DNA of 64,000 bases from Protopterus annectens (Eukaryota > Chordata > Ceratodontiformes > Protopteridae): contig NC_056745.1 of assembly GCF_019279795.1 (NCBI RefSeq), positions 503,623,694-503,687,693 of the forward strand. Direction: 5' to 3'. Of the stretch, positions 47,370-56,439 are shown in pieces (the stretch's first letter is position 1; every line of letters starts with the position of its first letter). Below the pieces are notes generated by a model, which did not search any database, was not told the origin of the DNA, and worked only from the letters and a program-made list of their open reading frames with translations. The position numbers were made by a program, and so were the translations under genes.

Positions 47370-48320
47370 ATGTCCATGGGTCAGCTCCCGGTGTTTTCTC
47401 CTGTCCACCTAATTAATCTGGGCATCTTAGAGCAATGTAGAAATTGCCTCATTTACACTGACAACCCTCTCCTCCTACCACCCAACACTACAACCTGTGA
47501 GAGATGCACTTATATAGCCAAACTGGAAGCCAAGCTCTCTCCAGCCAAGACTGGACTAGACAGTCAAGAGGCGAAGGTTAAAACCTGCACCACACCACAC
47601 TCAACTCATAGTCCTTCAAAACCCACACTACCAAAACCCACACATAGAAACACAAAGCACACACCCACATTCATGGAGGCTCTCAATAAAAATCTGCCCA
47701 AGCAACAGAGACCTCCCAAGCTGAAACTCAGACAACCACCACCCCCCAACACTACCCAAGTGACACATAGCCCACAAAATCAGTGTACCAGTCAACCTCA
47801 GCCCATAAGGCAAAACAACGTATCCAACACACTGGTCATAGGTGACTCTATAGTCAGGCACACTGATGTCCCACTCTCCAGGCTAAACAAGGAGAAAGTT
47901 ACTGTCAGCTGCCAGTTGGGTGCCAGGATCCGCCACATAACACATGCACTCAGGTCACTTCACAACAAATACAAATATGACTCTGTCATTGTCCATGTTG
48001 GTGTGAATGACCTGCGATGTACCTCTCTGGACTACATGAAGGGACATGGAGGAGCTCTTGGATCTTGTAGCCCAAACAGGTATGACCCCAGCCCTGAGTA
48101 GCATCCTACCATCACCCAGAATGATACCACAGTACAAGGACAAAATTATTGACTTCAACAACTGGCTAAGCTTTTGATGTCATTCTAAGGGGATCCAGTA
48201 TCTGTCTGCCTGGGATGACATGGTCGACAGACCATGATGCTTTGCCAGAGATGGCCTGCACCTGTCACCCCTGGGATTCCAGATACTGGCTAAGGCTCTT
48301 ACCACCCCTATAGTGCCTTT
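47370..48320 (+). pseudogene. LINE A copy 4 ORF1: CxxC finger plus SGNH esterase
   Basis: Starts at MSMGQLPVFSP. This start is supported by the matching M at 62020 in copy 5 (MDRQFPPF). An N-terminal zinc-finger-like pair, QCRNC (Cys23, Cys26) and TCERC (Cys43, Cys46), is followed by a Pro/Thr/Lys-rich linker with many basic residues. The esterase domain then has VIGDSIVRHTD (Gly158-Asp159-Ser160 nucleophile block) and VHVGVNDLR (GxND block, 208-216). A two-base deletion near 48045 breaks the frame. The rest (SPRMIPQYKDK, DGLHLSPLG with the catalytic Asp/His) lies in another frame with extra stops. Such finger-plus-esterase ORF1 proteins bind LINE RNA in CR1-like elements. Confidence 0.86.
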
Positions 48321-48826
48321 TTAGGCAAGGTTCAAATGCTAAATTCACCACCGTAACAGGTACAAGCAAGCAAACTCTGAGGGTAATGCTACTCAATTCT
48401 AGAAGTCTAAACCTCAAAATGCACTCACTCGAGGCACTCCTTAAAATGGAGAACATCGACATCTGTGCAGTGACAGAGACCTGGTTCAAGGCTTCAGATA
48501 GCACCCCTGGATTACCAGGCTATAATTCATACCACACCTTTCGGCAACCTAACCAGGACCAAAACACTAAAGTCGGAGGCGTGTCCATATTCATTAAGGA
48601 TATCCACACCTCCAGGATATTTGCTCAACATAATGCATCCAAAATTATCCAAGTGCAACTAACACTGGGCAAGACTGCAATCCAGGTTGTAGCTTGTTAC
48701 AGATCCCCCACCATGGCCCAGGATTCCCACTCTTCATTTCTTAAGATACTGGAAAATATTAAGGTACAACCCAATACCTTAATTATGGGCGATGTCAACT
48801 ACCCCACCATCAACTGGGAAAACTAC

Positions 48827-49110
48827 AACAAAATTAGTATTAAGCCTGTCATGTTAGGATGCAACAGTATAATTTATAATATTTTATAAGATTTTGAAGT
48901 GTATTTATGTAATTTATGTGTTTATAAGTACTTAATTAAGGGTAATTTGTGACTGGATGGCTGTGGTCACATTGTATCTGCTTTGCTCCTTTTAAATGAA
49001 TGAGAAAATGTAGTATGATGTTTAGCATTGAAGAAGGCTGTTTGACCGAAAGCTCTGCTTGTTGTAATAAAAGCTACTTGTTTTTTCTGACGGTGATTTG
49101 CTTTACATCA
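48827..49110 (+). mobile_element. PLE tail insertion in LINE A copy 4, 9-bp target duplication
   Basis: The LINE frame is split at gaaaactac, which is present on both sides (48818-48826 and 49111-49119). The 284-bp insert is AT-rich and non-coding. It carries a hammerhead motif with one core substitution at 49024-49059, followed by 'gtaataaaagctacttg', closely like the other PLE tails here. It is interpreted as a solo, 5'-truncated PLE tail. Confidence 0.75.
49024..49059 (+). ncRNA. Hammerhead ribozyme motif with C3 substitution
   Basis: Helix I agca/tgct perfect (49024-49027 with 49056-49059); core TTGAAGA instead of CTGANGA (C3 to T); helix II aggctgtttgacc closing with GG/CC; GAAA (49048-49051); helix III palindrome AGCT (49051-49054); H17 = C (49055). 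Everything but C3 fits a minimal dimer-type hammerhead. Losing the C3-G8 pair should abolish activity. Confidence 0.62.
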
Positions 49111-51869
49111 GAAAACTACTCATGTACCAACTCATTCGCTCAATGTTTTCTGGAATTCATAAATTCCAATGCCTTGGATCAGCTTGTCCACACCCCCACC
49201 AAGGGCAGCAATATCCTGGACCTGGTCATTACCAATATGGGTAACCGATGCTCCATGCCAGAGGTCAACTCCTCGCTGGTCAGATCCAACCACAAGCTAA
49301 TCACCTTACACATCCATATCCCACCCCCGCCCCCCATTAAGGAAACCACCATCAAAAACTACTCCAAAGCCAACTTCATGCTTCTTAAGTTAGAAGTGGC
49401 AAACGTCATGACACCCATGCAGGCGAAAAATAGAGGTACAACTGCTGACTCTTACACAAATGCACTGTATAAGTACATACACGAGAGCAGGAATTGTGCC
49501 ATCCTCAACAGAACATAGATGATATCCTCCAAAAAAAGGAAGCCAATCTGGTGGTCTCCTGCCATAAACAAACTCTACAACAGAAGGAAGAAGCTGTTGC
49601 AAAAAAGAGTAAAATCCCAAGATTTGAGGAACTTCCTGGTCAGCCTAAGCAAGAAGCTGAGATCCCTTATAAAATCTTTCAAAGCCAGTTATGAAAATAA
49701 AATTGCCACTGATTCCAAAGACAACCACAAAGCATTCTACAGCTATGTCAAGAATCTCAATGGCTACACTCAGATCTGTTCTGAGCTACAGCACAATGGC
49801 ACTAAATATACAGAACCAACCAATATTTCCTACATCCTGGCAGATAGGTTCAGTGCTAACTTTACCCCCCTCTCACCCTCCAAAGGGCCCATCTTAATAC
49901 TGGAAGAATGCAAAGCCCCTGTAATCAAGGATGAACAAGTAACTCACCAAAGCCAAGAACGCAGCATCCTTGGAACCAGACAATACTGCATGAACTACAA
50001 AATGAACTGATGCCCCACCTAAGTACTATGTTCAATCATAGCCTCACCTCAGGCTATGTGCCTACTGAATAGCACAAAGCGATGGTTATCCCACTCCACA
50101 AAAGGGGTGCCACCATGGACCATTGAAACTACTGCCCCATTAGCCTGATGAGCCTGGTCTGCAAGGCCATGGAATGTATCATCTTGGAGCTTATAAACAA
50201 AGACACAGGTAACCTCCAAAGCCTGGACCCCACTCAGTTTGGGTTTGTAAAAGGTAGATCATGTCTACTAAACCTGATTGACTTCTTTAAAGCAGTCACT
50301 AGAGCCGTAGATGAGGGCAAGGTAGTGCACACAGCCTATCTTGACCTCGCCAAGGCTTTTGATACCATCTCCTATGCTGGAATTATAGATAAACTCACTA
50401 AACTGGGCATAAATCCCTATGTCACAAGATGGGTGGCCAACTGGCTCACTGACAGAACTCACACAGTAAAAGTAGCTGATTCCAAGTTCAACTTCAGACC
50501 AGTGACTAGTGGAGTACCACAGGGTTCGGTCCTAGGTCCTCTCCTGTTCGGCATCTACTTCTCTGAAGTGCAGCCCAACACAGAAGGTCTTTGGCTAACA
50601 AAGTTTGCAGATGATTGCAAACTGGGAGCCATAATAGAATCACCTAATGATGTAGACATTCTACAAAAGGGCCACACAGAGACAGATGCTTGGTGTCAAA
50701 GTCATGGCCTCAAGCTCAATGCCAAGACGTGCATTGTCATCCCCTCTGGGAAAAACTCAGTACCCATGAACTACCACATAGGCAGTAGCTCACTAAATAC
50801 TGAAAGTGTGATGAGACCTCGGGACACAGGTGGACAGTAGTCTCTCCTTTGATAACCACATCGCCACAGTAGTCAGGAAATGCTTCTACGTGGCACACCT
50901 CATCACAAAAGGGATGTCCTCTAGAAAAAAGGAGGTCATTGTTCCTCTCTACGCATCCCTCATCAGAACCATTATAGAGTACAATACTCCATTTAGCATG
51001 TATCTCACAAGACACCTACAACAATTGGAAAGGCCACAGAAATACCTCACTAAGAGGATTACTGGCCTCAAATAGATGCCATACGCAGACCGTCTTAAAA
51101 AACTCCAGCTCTACTCTGTCGCGTGTCACCTACTCAGAGGCAATCTCTGCCTACCATACAAAGCTATGTCAAATCCAGAGCTGTTGGACATGCTACACTT
51201 AAAGAAATCCCAGTCTCCCTGAACCACACGCTCCAGGGACCTAATCCTTGTCACCATAATAAACAGAACATGCTGGAGGGATAGATTCCTGTCCCAGAGA
51301 CTTCTCATACTCTGGAACAAACTACCCATTCATGTCAAGCAAAGCTCCTCATTGGCCCTCTTTAAGAAAAATGCTAACAACTGGATGGGAAATAGAAAAT
51401 TCACCCCAGGGATCACTTCTGCAGCACTGCTTGACAGGGGCACAGGTTTCTTGGGTGGCAAAAGCCAGGGAACCTTTTTGGCTAGGCTTATATAGGCCCC
51501 ATGTACAATAGCCTAGTACCAGCCTATGAACCTAGGAACAATTATTCCTATCAGGGAATTAAACTTCATTATTTGAATATGTACATAGTTGTGTATTTTT
51601 TGTTTGGTGTACTGGGGATTATTTTAGGGTTTTCATTAAGACAAAAAGTCTTGTAAAATGTGACATATATTCAAATGGAGGTGAAAAGAAACAACTGTGT
51701 AAAGGATCATCCTGCCAAACAGTAGTAGATGCATGTGACATAAAAGCTGGAAACACACATTTAAAAAAACTGTCATATTTAACAGGTGGGAATAATAACT
51801 TCTTATCATAATAGCTACACTATCCATATTATTTTGGAATATAAATAGCCTTGTAGGTATAATCAAAAA

Positions 51870-52990
51870 GGTAAAAGTACTGAATTACATTAAAAATGCA
51901 GAGTGCAAAAAGCAATGTCACAGGAGACACATTTAAAAAGAAATGACCATGTGAATTTGATAATGAAAGGATTTCAGAATGGTTATTGGTCAGAGTATCA
52001 AAGGCAGAAGAAAAGGGGTGTACTTATACTAAGACCAATGCCAGTAGTGATAGAAGAGGGAAAAGGATGATAATGGTAGATTTGTAATAGTAAGGGACTA
52101 CTAGCAAGGGAGAAGGATTACACTGGCATGTATTTATATTACACCAAAAACTGCTATTAGGGAGCTTAAGTAAATTTTGAGAGAAATAATCAGCTCTTAG
52201 TAGGGAATATTACTTATAGCTTGGGAGTGAAACTTGATGTGCAGCAGTGAGGATGTATATGGGAATCCTGGAAGGTAAAATGTAACAAAAGAGGGTAGAT
52301 TTCTAAAGGATTTTATGAAAATAATCAGTATGGAAGATGTGACCATTAGTAGGAATTCTTTGAAAATGTACGTATTATTCCTCACAGTACAATAACTGGG
52401 CTAGACTAGGCCGAAATTATATTTCATAGAAACATGTAAATTGGGAGCTGGCATAATGATGAAGTGTTTACTTAACAGACACAAGGTGTAGGGTTTAATT
52501 CCCACCTTTGAGGGTAACTGGCTATACTTAAAATGGCTCACAGGGGCAGCTAGCTTGTACTCACCTATGAACATATTTAACAGAAAGCTTTGACACACAT
52601 CCAATAACAGTTTCAGATCATGAGCCAATAACAACTAAGATAAAAATGTAGGGTAATAAAGTATAAATGAGACATTGGCACTTCCCCACCTACATGTTCA
52701 AAAGAGAGGAATTTAAGGAATGGGTAGTGGAAATTATTCAAGAGTTATTAGGAAAGATAAAAAAATTATTCAGACGTTATAGCTAGTGAGTGGGATAAAA
52801 TGAAAGTGGAGTTTAAAAACAGGGTGGAAATAAAGGAAAGAGATATATGGTCAAGAAGTAACAATAATTCTTTAGAGGGGCTGTTAAAGAATTCCAGAAT
52901 AAGGGAAATCTCACAGAACAAGAAAAGGTGGAACTGCAGAGTGCTAAAGAGAAAATAAGGGAGTACTAATTAATATGCATGTGTTTAGAA
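51870..52990 (+). mobile_element. Tx1/L1-like LINE endonuclease remnant
   Basis: Frames broken throughout, but landmarks appear in order. SQETHLKRND (51915-51945) is the LQETHL-type catalytic Glu block of L1/Tx1 endonucleases. GYWSEYQRQKKRGVLILRP-like sequence follows (frameshifted), then GNITYSLGVKLD (52203-52238, cf. GDFN). SDHEPITTKI (52615-52645) is the SDH block. WHFPTYMFKREEFKEWV then matches the post-endonuclease 'WRLN..LL' segment. No RT follows. The SINE at 52443 is inserted in it. Confidence 0.65.
52443..52574 (+). mobile_element. tRNA-derived SINE with LINE A-type tail, copy 3
   Basis: Head 'gctggcataatgatgaagtg', B box 'gggtttaattccc', tail 'ggctatacttaaaatggct', 'ggggcagctagcttgtact', 'cctatgaac'. 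The most diverged of the four. Confidence 0.8.
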
Positions 52991-53005
52991 GGGTTCCCTT
53001 CAGAA

Positions 53006-53137
53006 GCTCGAAATACTGAAATCTCGAATTTCAGTATTTTGAGCCCAAGAAGTTGAATCCACATAATAGTGAAAGTTTAGAAGTGCGAAATTAAAAACAT
53101 CGAATGCCGGAGGTTTTGAATTTCACGCTTCTAAACT
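53006..53137. repeat. Two adjacent long hairpins (foldback element?)
   Basis: Hairpin 1: 53006-53022 (gctcgaaatactgaaat) pairs with 53028-53044, 16 of 17 pairs plus one G-T, five-base loop. Hairpin 2: 53074-53092 (agtttagaagtgcgaaatt) pairs with 53119-53137 apart from a four-base centre, 26-base loop. They are followed by 'tcaggtaagtgtgtg'. No coding; could be a MITE or foldback repeat. Confidence 0.6.
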
Positions 53138-53164
53138 TCGGCTGTGGTCATGTATTCAGGTAAG

Positions 53165-53340
53165 TGTGTGTGTGTGTGTGTATGTGTTAAAGGGTTTGGG
53201 TAGGGGCTGTGGTGTGTGTCAGTGTGTTTTTTTTTTTGCTGTGATGTGTGTGTGTGTGCGAGGAGAATGCGCATTATGTGGTGGTGTTTTGTGTATGTTT
53301 GTATGTAGTGCAACCTCGGAGTGAGAATATTTAAGTGGGG
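53165..53340. repeat. GT-rich low-complexity stretch
   Basis: Short (GT)n arrays at 53165-53182 and 53243-53260 in a T/G-rich strand with a run of 13 T, ending in 'gggggggtgtgggggg'. No gene. Confidence 0.8.
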
Positions 53341-53515
53341 GGGTGTGGGGGGCATCCAGAGGGAAGCATAATGTAAGAAAATACTGATGTCATTGGTAGG
53401 TCTTGATGAAGTGAAAGCATCCTACAGGTAAGTTGGAATTTTGTGAGTAGGTCAATGGAAGCATTTGCATTTCCTGATACAATAATAAGGTCAATTAGGA
53501 GGATATATGATGAAT

Positions 53516-53872
53516 GGGCAGCCACGGTGGTGCAGAGGTTAGCATTGTCGCCACACAGCAAGAGGTTCTCTGGTTCGATCCTCTGCTGGGATGCCTTCTG
53601 TGTGGAGTCTGCATGTCCTCCCTGTTATCACGTGGGTTTCCTCAAGGTACTCTGGTTTCCTCCCACATCCCAAAGACATGCTGTAGGTGGATTGGACACT
53701 CTAAATTTGCCCTAGGCGTGAGTGCATGCGTGTGTGTGCTTTCCATGGATGGTTGGGCGTCGGGCTGGCAACTCAACACCATAAAACTCTACTGCCAATC
53801 ATGAGCAGACAGCTGATCCACTGTGGCGACCCCTAACCAAGAAAAGCTGAAAGAAGAAGAAGAAGAAGCAGA
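53516..53872 (+). mobile_element. V-SINE-like SINE, full length, with target duplication
   Basis: Same family as 41137-41483 in plus orientation: 'gcagccacggtggtgcagag' head, 'ggttcgatcctctg' B box, V-SINE core ('gtgggtttcctcaaggtac', 'ggtttcctcccacatcccaa'), body 'gttgggcgtcgggctggc', tail 'gtggcgacccctaacc', (gaa)n end. Flanked by aggaggatatatgatgaat (53497-53515) and its 18/19-identical copy at 53873-53891. Confidence 0.93.
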
Positions 53873-53891
53873 AGGAGGATATATAATGAAT

Positions 53892-55080
53892 CAGTGGAAA
53901 AAATTATAATGGGAGGCATCCTCTCTGCTAAGTTGCTGGAGAGCTTGTTTGGCTTGTTTCCTGTACTCTGCCTGAATATTACTGATCTCTGTCTGCATTT
54001 TATTTTCCCACCCACCCTCTCAACTGCTGTTGTTTTCTTAAAGTTGGTGGCTTTTGAGTTGCCCGCCCTTACTATAAGTCTGATTTTGGACATTCCTCCC
54101 ATTCTACTGAATATGAAGAGATCAGTTGGGAAGGTCTATCCCTTTAGTTTCTTAACCTTGAATTATCTTCTCTTTCCTTCCTTCCTACTTAACTTAAAAT
54201 TGCACTTTATTCTGCTGCTTTTACTGTATTTATTTATTTTTCTTCCTACTTTATTACTTTATTTTGCTTCTGCTGCTTGTTTTTAAAAGTGTCCAGTTGC
54301 ATTTATTCTGCTAAATTTATTAATGCTTGTTAGTAGCCTGAGTAAATTGTAACTGTTATTCTAAGCCTCTTAGTTTGGTTTAAGCACTTAGGCTTCAGGC
54401 CAGTTGCTTTACATTAAGTAGTGTTGTAGTCTACACTCTTGTGAGATGAAAAAGTAGCCTCTACCCTTTTAAGCTGGGAATTGCTGGTTGAAGGCTTATT
54501 GTGCCTGTTGTTCTAAGTGTCTTTGTTCTGGTTTAAGGATTTGGGTTCCAAACCAGTTATTTTACATTAGGAAGATTTGTGGTGGAAATTCTTGTGGCAG
54601 GAGAGGATAGCCTACACCATTCTAAGCTGGGAATTGCTGGTTGAAGGGTTATTGTGTCCATTATTCTGAAACTGTCTTAGTTCTGGTTTAAGCACTTGGG
54701 CTCCAAACCAGTTATTTTACATTAGGAAGGTTTGTGGTCTAGACACTTGTTGCAGGAGAGCATAGCCTACACCTATCTAAGCTGGGTGGTCTACACTCTT
54801 GTGGGAGTATTCTACTCAATTGTTGCTTTATTTAAACTGTTTTTTTTTTGCTGTTGTGACTGTCATTTTCTGCACTTTAAATTTCTAATACTCCAGCATT
54901 TTATAACATAGGCTAGATTCAGGCTTGTTGAATCTAGACTTTTGGTATCATTTGAGCACTAAAGCCAGCCACCTTACATTAAGAAGGTCCCACTGCACCC
55001 TTGTGACAGAAGTGTGCAATCAATGACCCATCTGAGTTGGGGATTGCTGGAATAAGGCTCAGTCTCAGGCTTTCCCTTTG
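53892..55080 (+). repeat. Possible LINE A-type 5' UTR with diverged tandem units
   Basis: 53990-54075 resembles 46378-46450 upstream of LINE A copy 4. From about 54330 to 54800 a unit of roughly 145-165 bp repeats: 'aagctgggaattgctggttg' at 54471 and 54634, 'aagctggg' again at 54778; 'aaaccagttattttacatta' at two sites; 'gtctacactcttgtg' at 54429 and 54790. A weaker unit ends near 55060 (gagttggggattgctgg). No coding. Confidence 0.5.
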
Positions 55081-55721
55081 GTTACTTTGTTTAAAATCAT
55101 TTAACTTGTATTATTTAACTCATTAATTCCAATGGAGCTCAGGAAGATTGCACTGTAAATTCCAATGGACAGAATCAAATTATGTCCTCACATTTCAAAC
55201 AAAAGTTTAAACAAATGTTCATATTTCTGTAACCATAGGGGTTATGAAAGAAATATAAATAGCAAACTCTTCAGCACAAACTATTCTTATAGTAGAGGTA
55301 TTCTTTAGGTTCTAGGTCTTAAACCAAATTTTATGTCACAGTAAACACTGTAACTATCACATTTGTAATATTTTGTAAACAGCTTACACTATCTCAGCAC
55401 ATACTGTCAGCAGCATTTTATACATCTAGCTTAGAGCTTTCATTTGAGGCTAAGGAGTTCTGCCTGTGTTAATTGGTCGTTGAGATATTTAGAAAAATAT
55501 GAAAAATTATATATATAAATTAATATCATAAAACAACAGTTAACATCTATTTACCTGCACTAGACAGAGGTCAAATATTAATGCAGTTGAGTTTGGCATT
55601 GTGTAAGCTTTAAGATAACATCTTTTAAAACCGTGTACATAGCACAGTTTTGGAATTATTGATGCAAATATAAACAAGTAATATTTGACACCTAGAAGTG
55701 TCAGTAGGAGTTAACTGCAGA
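55081..55721. other. No gene or recognised element seen
   Basis: AT-rich; nothing supportable before the PLE tail begins near 55722. Confidence 0.45.
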
Positions 55722-55782
55722 TTTTATAGCTTGTTATCATTGGTAGTTCTTTGTTTTAAATATGGTGTACTTTTTATGTTTT

Positions 55783-55826
55783 AAAGTCTGATGAAGCAGC
55801 AGTTTGCTGTGAAAGTACTTCCTTCT
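55783..55826 (+). ncRNA. Hammerhead ribozyme motif, intact core (P2 upstream pLTR)
   Basis: CTGATGA (55788-55794), helix II agcagca-gtt-tgctgt (55795-55810, six or more pairs), GAAA (55811-55814), helix III palindrome AGTACT (55814-55819), H17 = T (55820). Helix I is aagt with cctt, mismatched at the first pair. The core is intact; helix I is weakened relative to the downstream copy. Confidence 0.7.
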
Positions 55827-55867
55827 GTTCAATAAATTATTGTTTTATTTTTTCTATGTCCTACAGC

Positions 55868-56431
55868 TGTGTTGGTCACGTTGTATTTATTATTTTATTC
55901 ACATTTGTTTTGTATACTTCATCGACATTTACAGACCAGTAATATCTTTTATTTTTTTGTTTATTACATTTGTGTGGTTTACCGTGAAGGCGTGGCTGAA
56001 GGCATTGATGTGGATTTAGCTTATAATCCACAGAGAACCTCAGTGGAATGCTTTTCCCAGATTTTGATAGTGGAACACAATCCGTTAGTGGTTTTAACTC
56101 CTTCTTTGAAAGCGGTTGAGCCTGAGATGGATCTGGCTACTCTCAACAGTTTTTGGCTGCACTGAGAGACCTAGAAGACAAGTTGTACAAGTATAAGCAG
56201 CCGCAGTGGCAGCGTCTACATATGGAAGCAGCCCTCATACACAGAGTTGTGCCACGTGGTCTCAGAGTACTTAAAATGCCAACTTGTGGAGATAGCCACC
56301 CAGAGCTCTTAAAGCAGTGGCATTCTCTCAGTCTTTGGCTGAGTTTTGATTATATTCATTTGTTAATAGATACTTTTTCCTGTCGGTGCTGCTTTGCTTG
56401 CAAGTTTGTTTTTAACACCACAAGCTTATAG
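55868..56431 (+). pseudogene. PLE P2 N-terminal region fused to Cys-rich linker
   Basis: The first frame gives VDLAYNPQRTSVE and EMDLATL. The second gives ALRDLEDKLYKYKQPQWQRLHMEAA and VPRGLRVLKMPTCGDSHPELLKQWHSL, the conserved 'PRGLR' N-terminal motif of Neptune-like PLEs. About 25 residues later the protein passes to CRCCFACKFVFNTTSL, the Cys motif normally found just before the GIY-YIG domain. The RT should lie between them and is absent; the junction is near 56370-56385. Confidence 0.7.
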
Positions 56432-56439
56432 TTGGAATC

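Larger units (their letters stand above)
48386..51420 (+). pseudogene. LINE A copy 4 ORF2 endonuclease and RT, broken
   Basis: Endonuclease: MLLNSRSLNLKMHSLEALL, AVTETWFKAS, GGVSIFIKD, ACYRSPT, MGDVNYPTINWENY, then the PLE insertion. It continues with FLEFINSNALDQLVHTPTKG, NILDLVITN, VRSNHKLITL (SDHK has become SNHK) and PIWWSPAINKLYNRRKKLL. RT: FGFVKGRSCLLNLIDF, AYLDLAKAFDTI, SGVPQGSVLGPLLFG, KFADDCKL, then a frameshift into DSSLSFDNHIATVV and the C-terminus. Breaks include a stop at 49516, loss of the GPDG segment near 49980, and a stop in TGLK-stop-MPYADRL. Confidence 0.86.
47370..51535 (+). mobile_element. LINE A copy 4 (CR1-like), with both ORFs
   Basis: The most complete architecture in the window: ORF1 (47370-48320), ORF2 endonuclease and RT (48386-51400), and 3' UTR ending 'ggctaggcttatataggcc...cctagtaccagcctatgaacct'. 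It is divergent from copies 2 and 3, so it is an older insertion or a different subfamily. It contains a 284-bp PLE tail insertion (48827-49110). Confidence 0.92.

Noticed and set aside
53395-53440. Possible hammerhead at 'cttgatgaagtgaaagcatcctacag'
   Set aside because: C3 is T, only three bases separate the two core halves so no helix II can form, and helix I does not pair.
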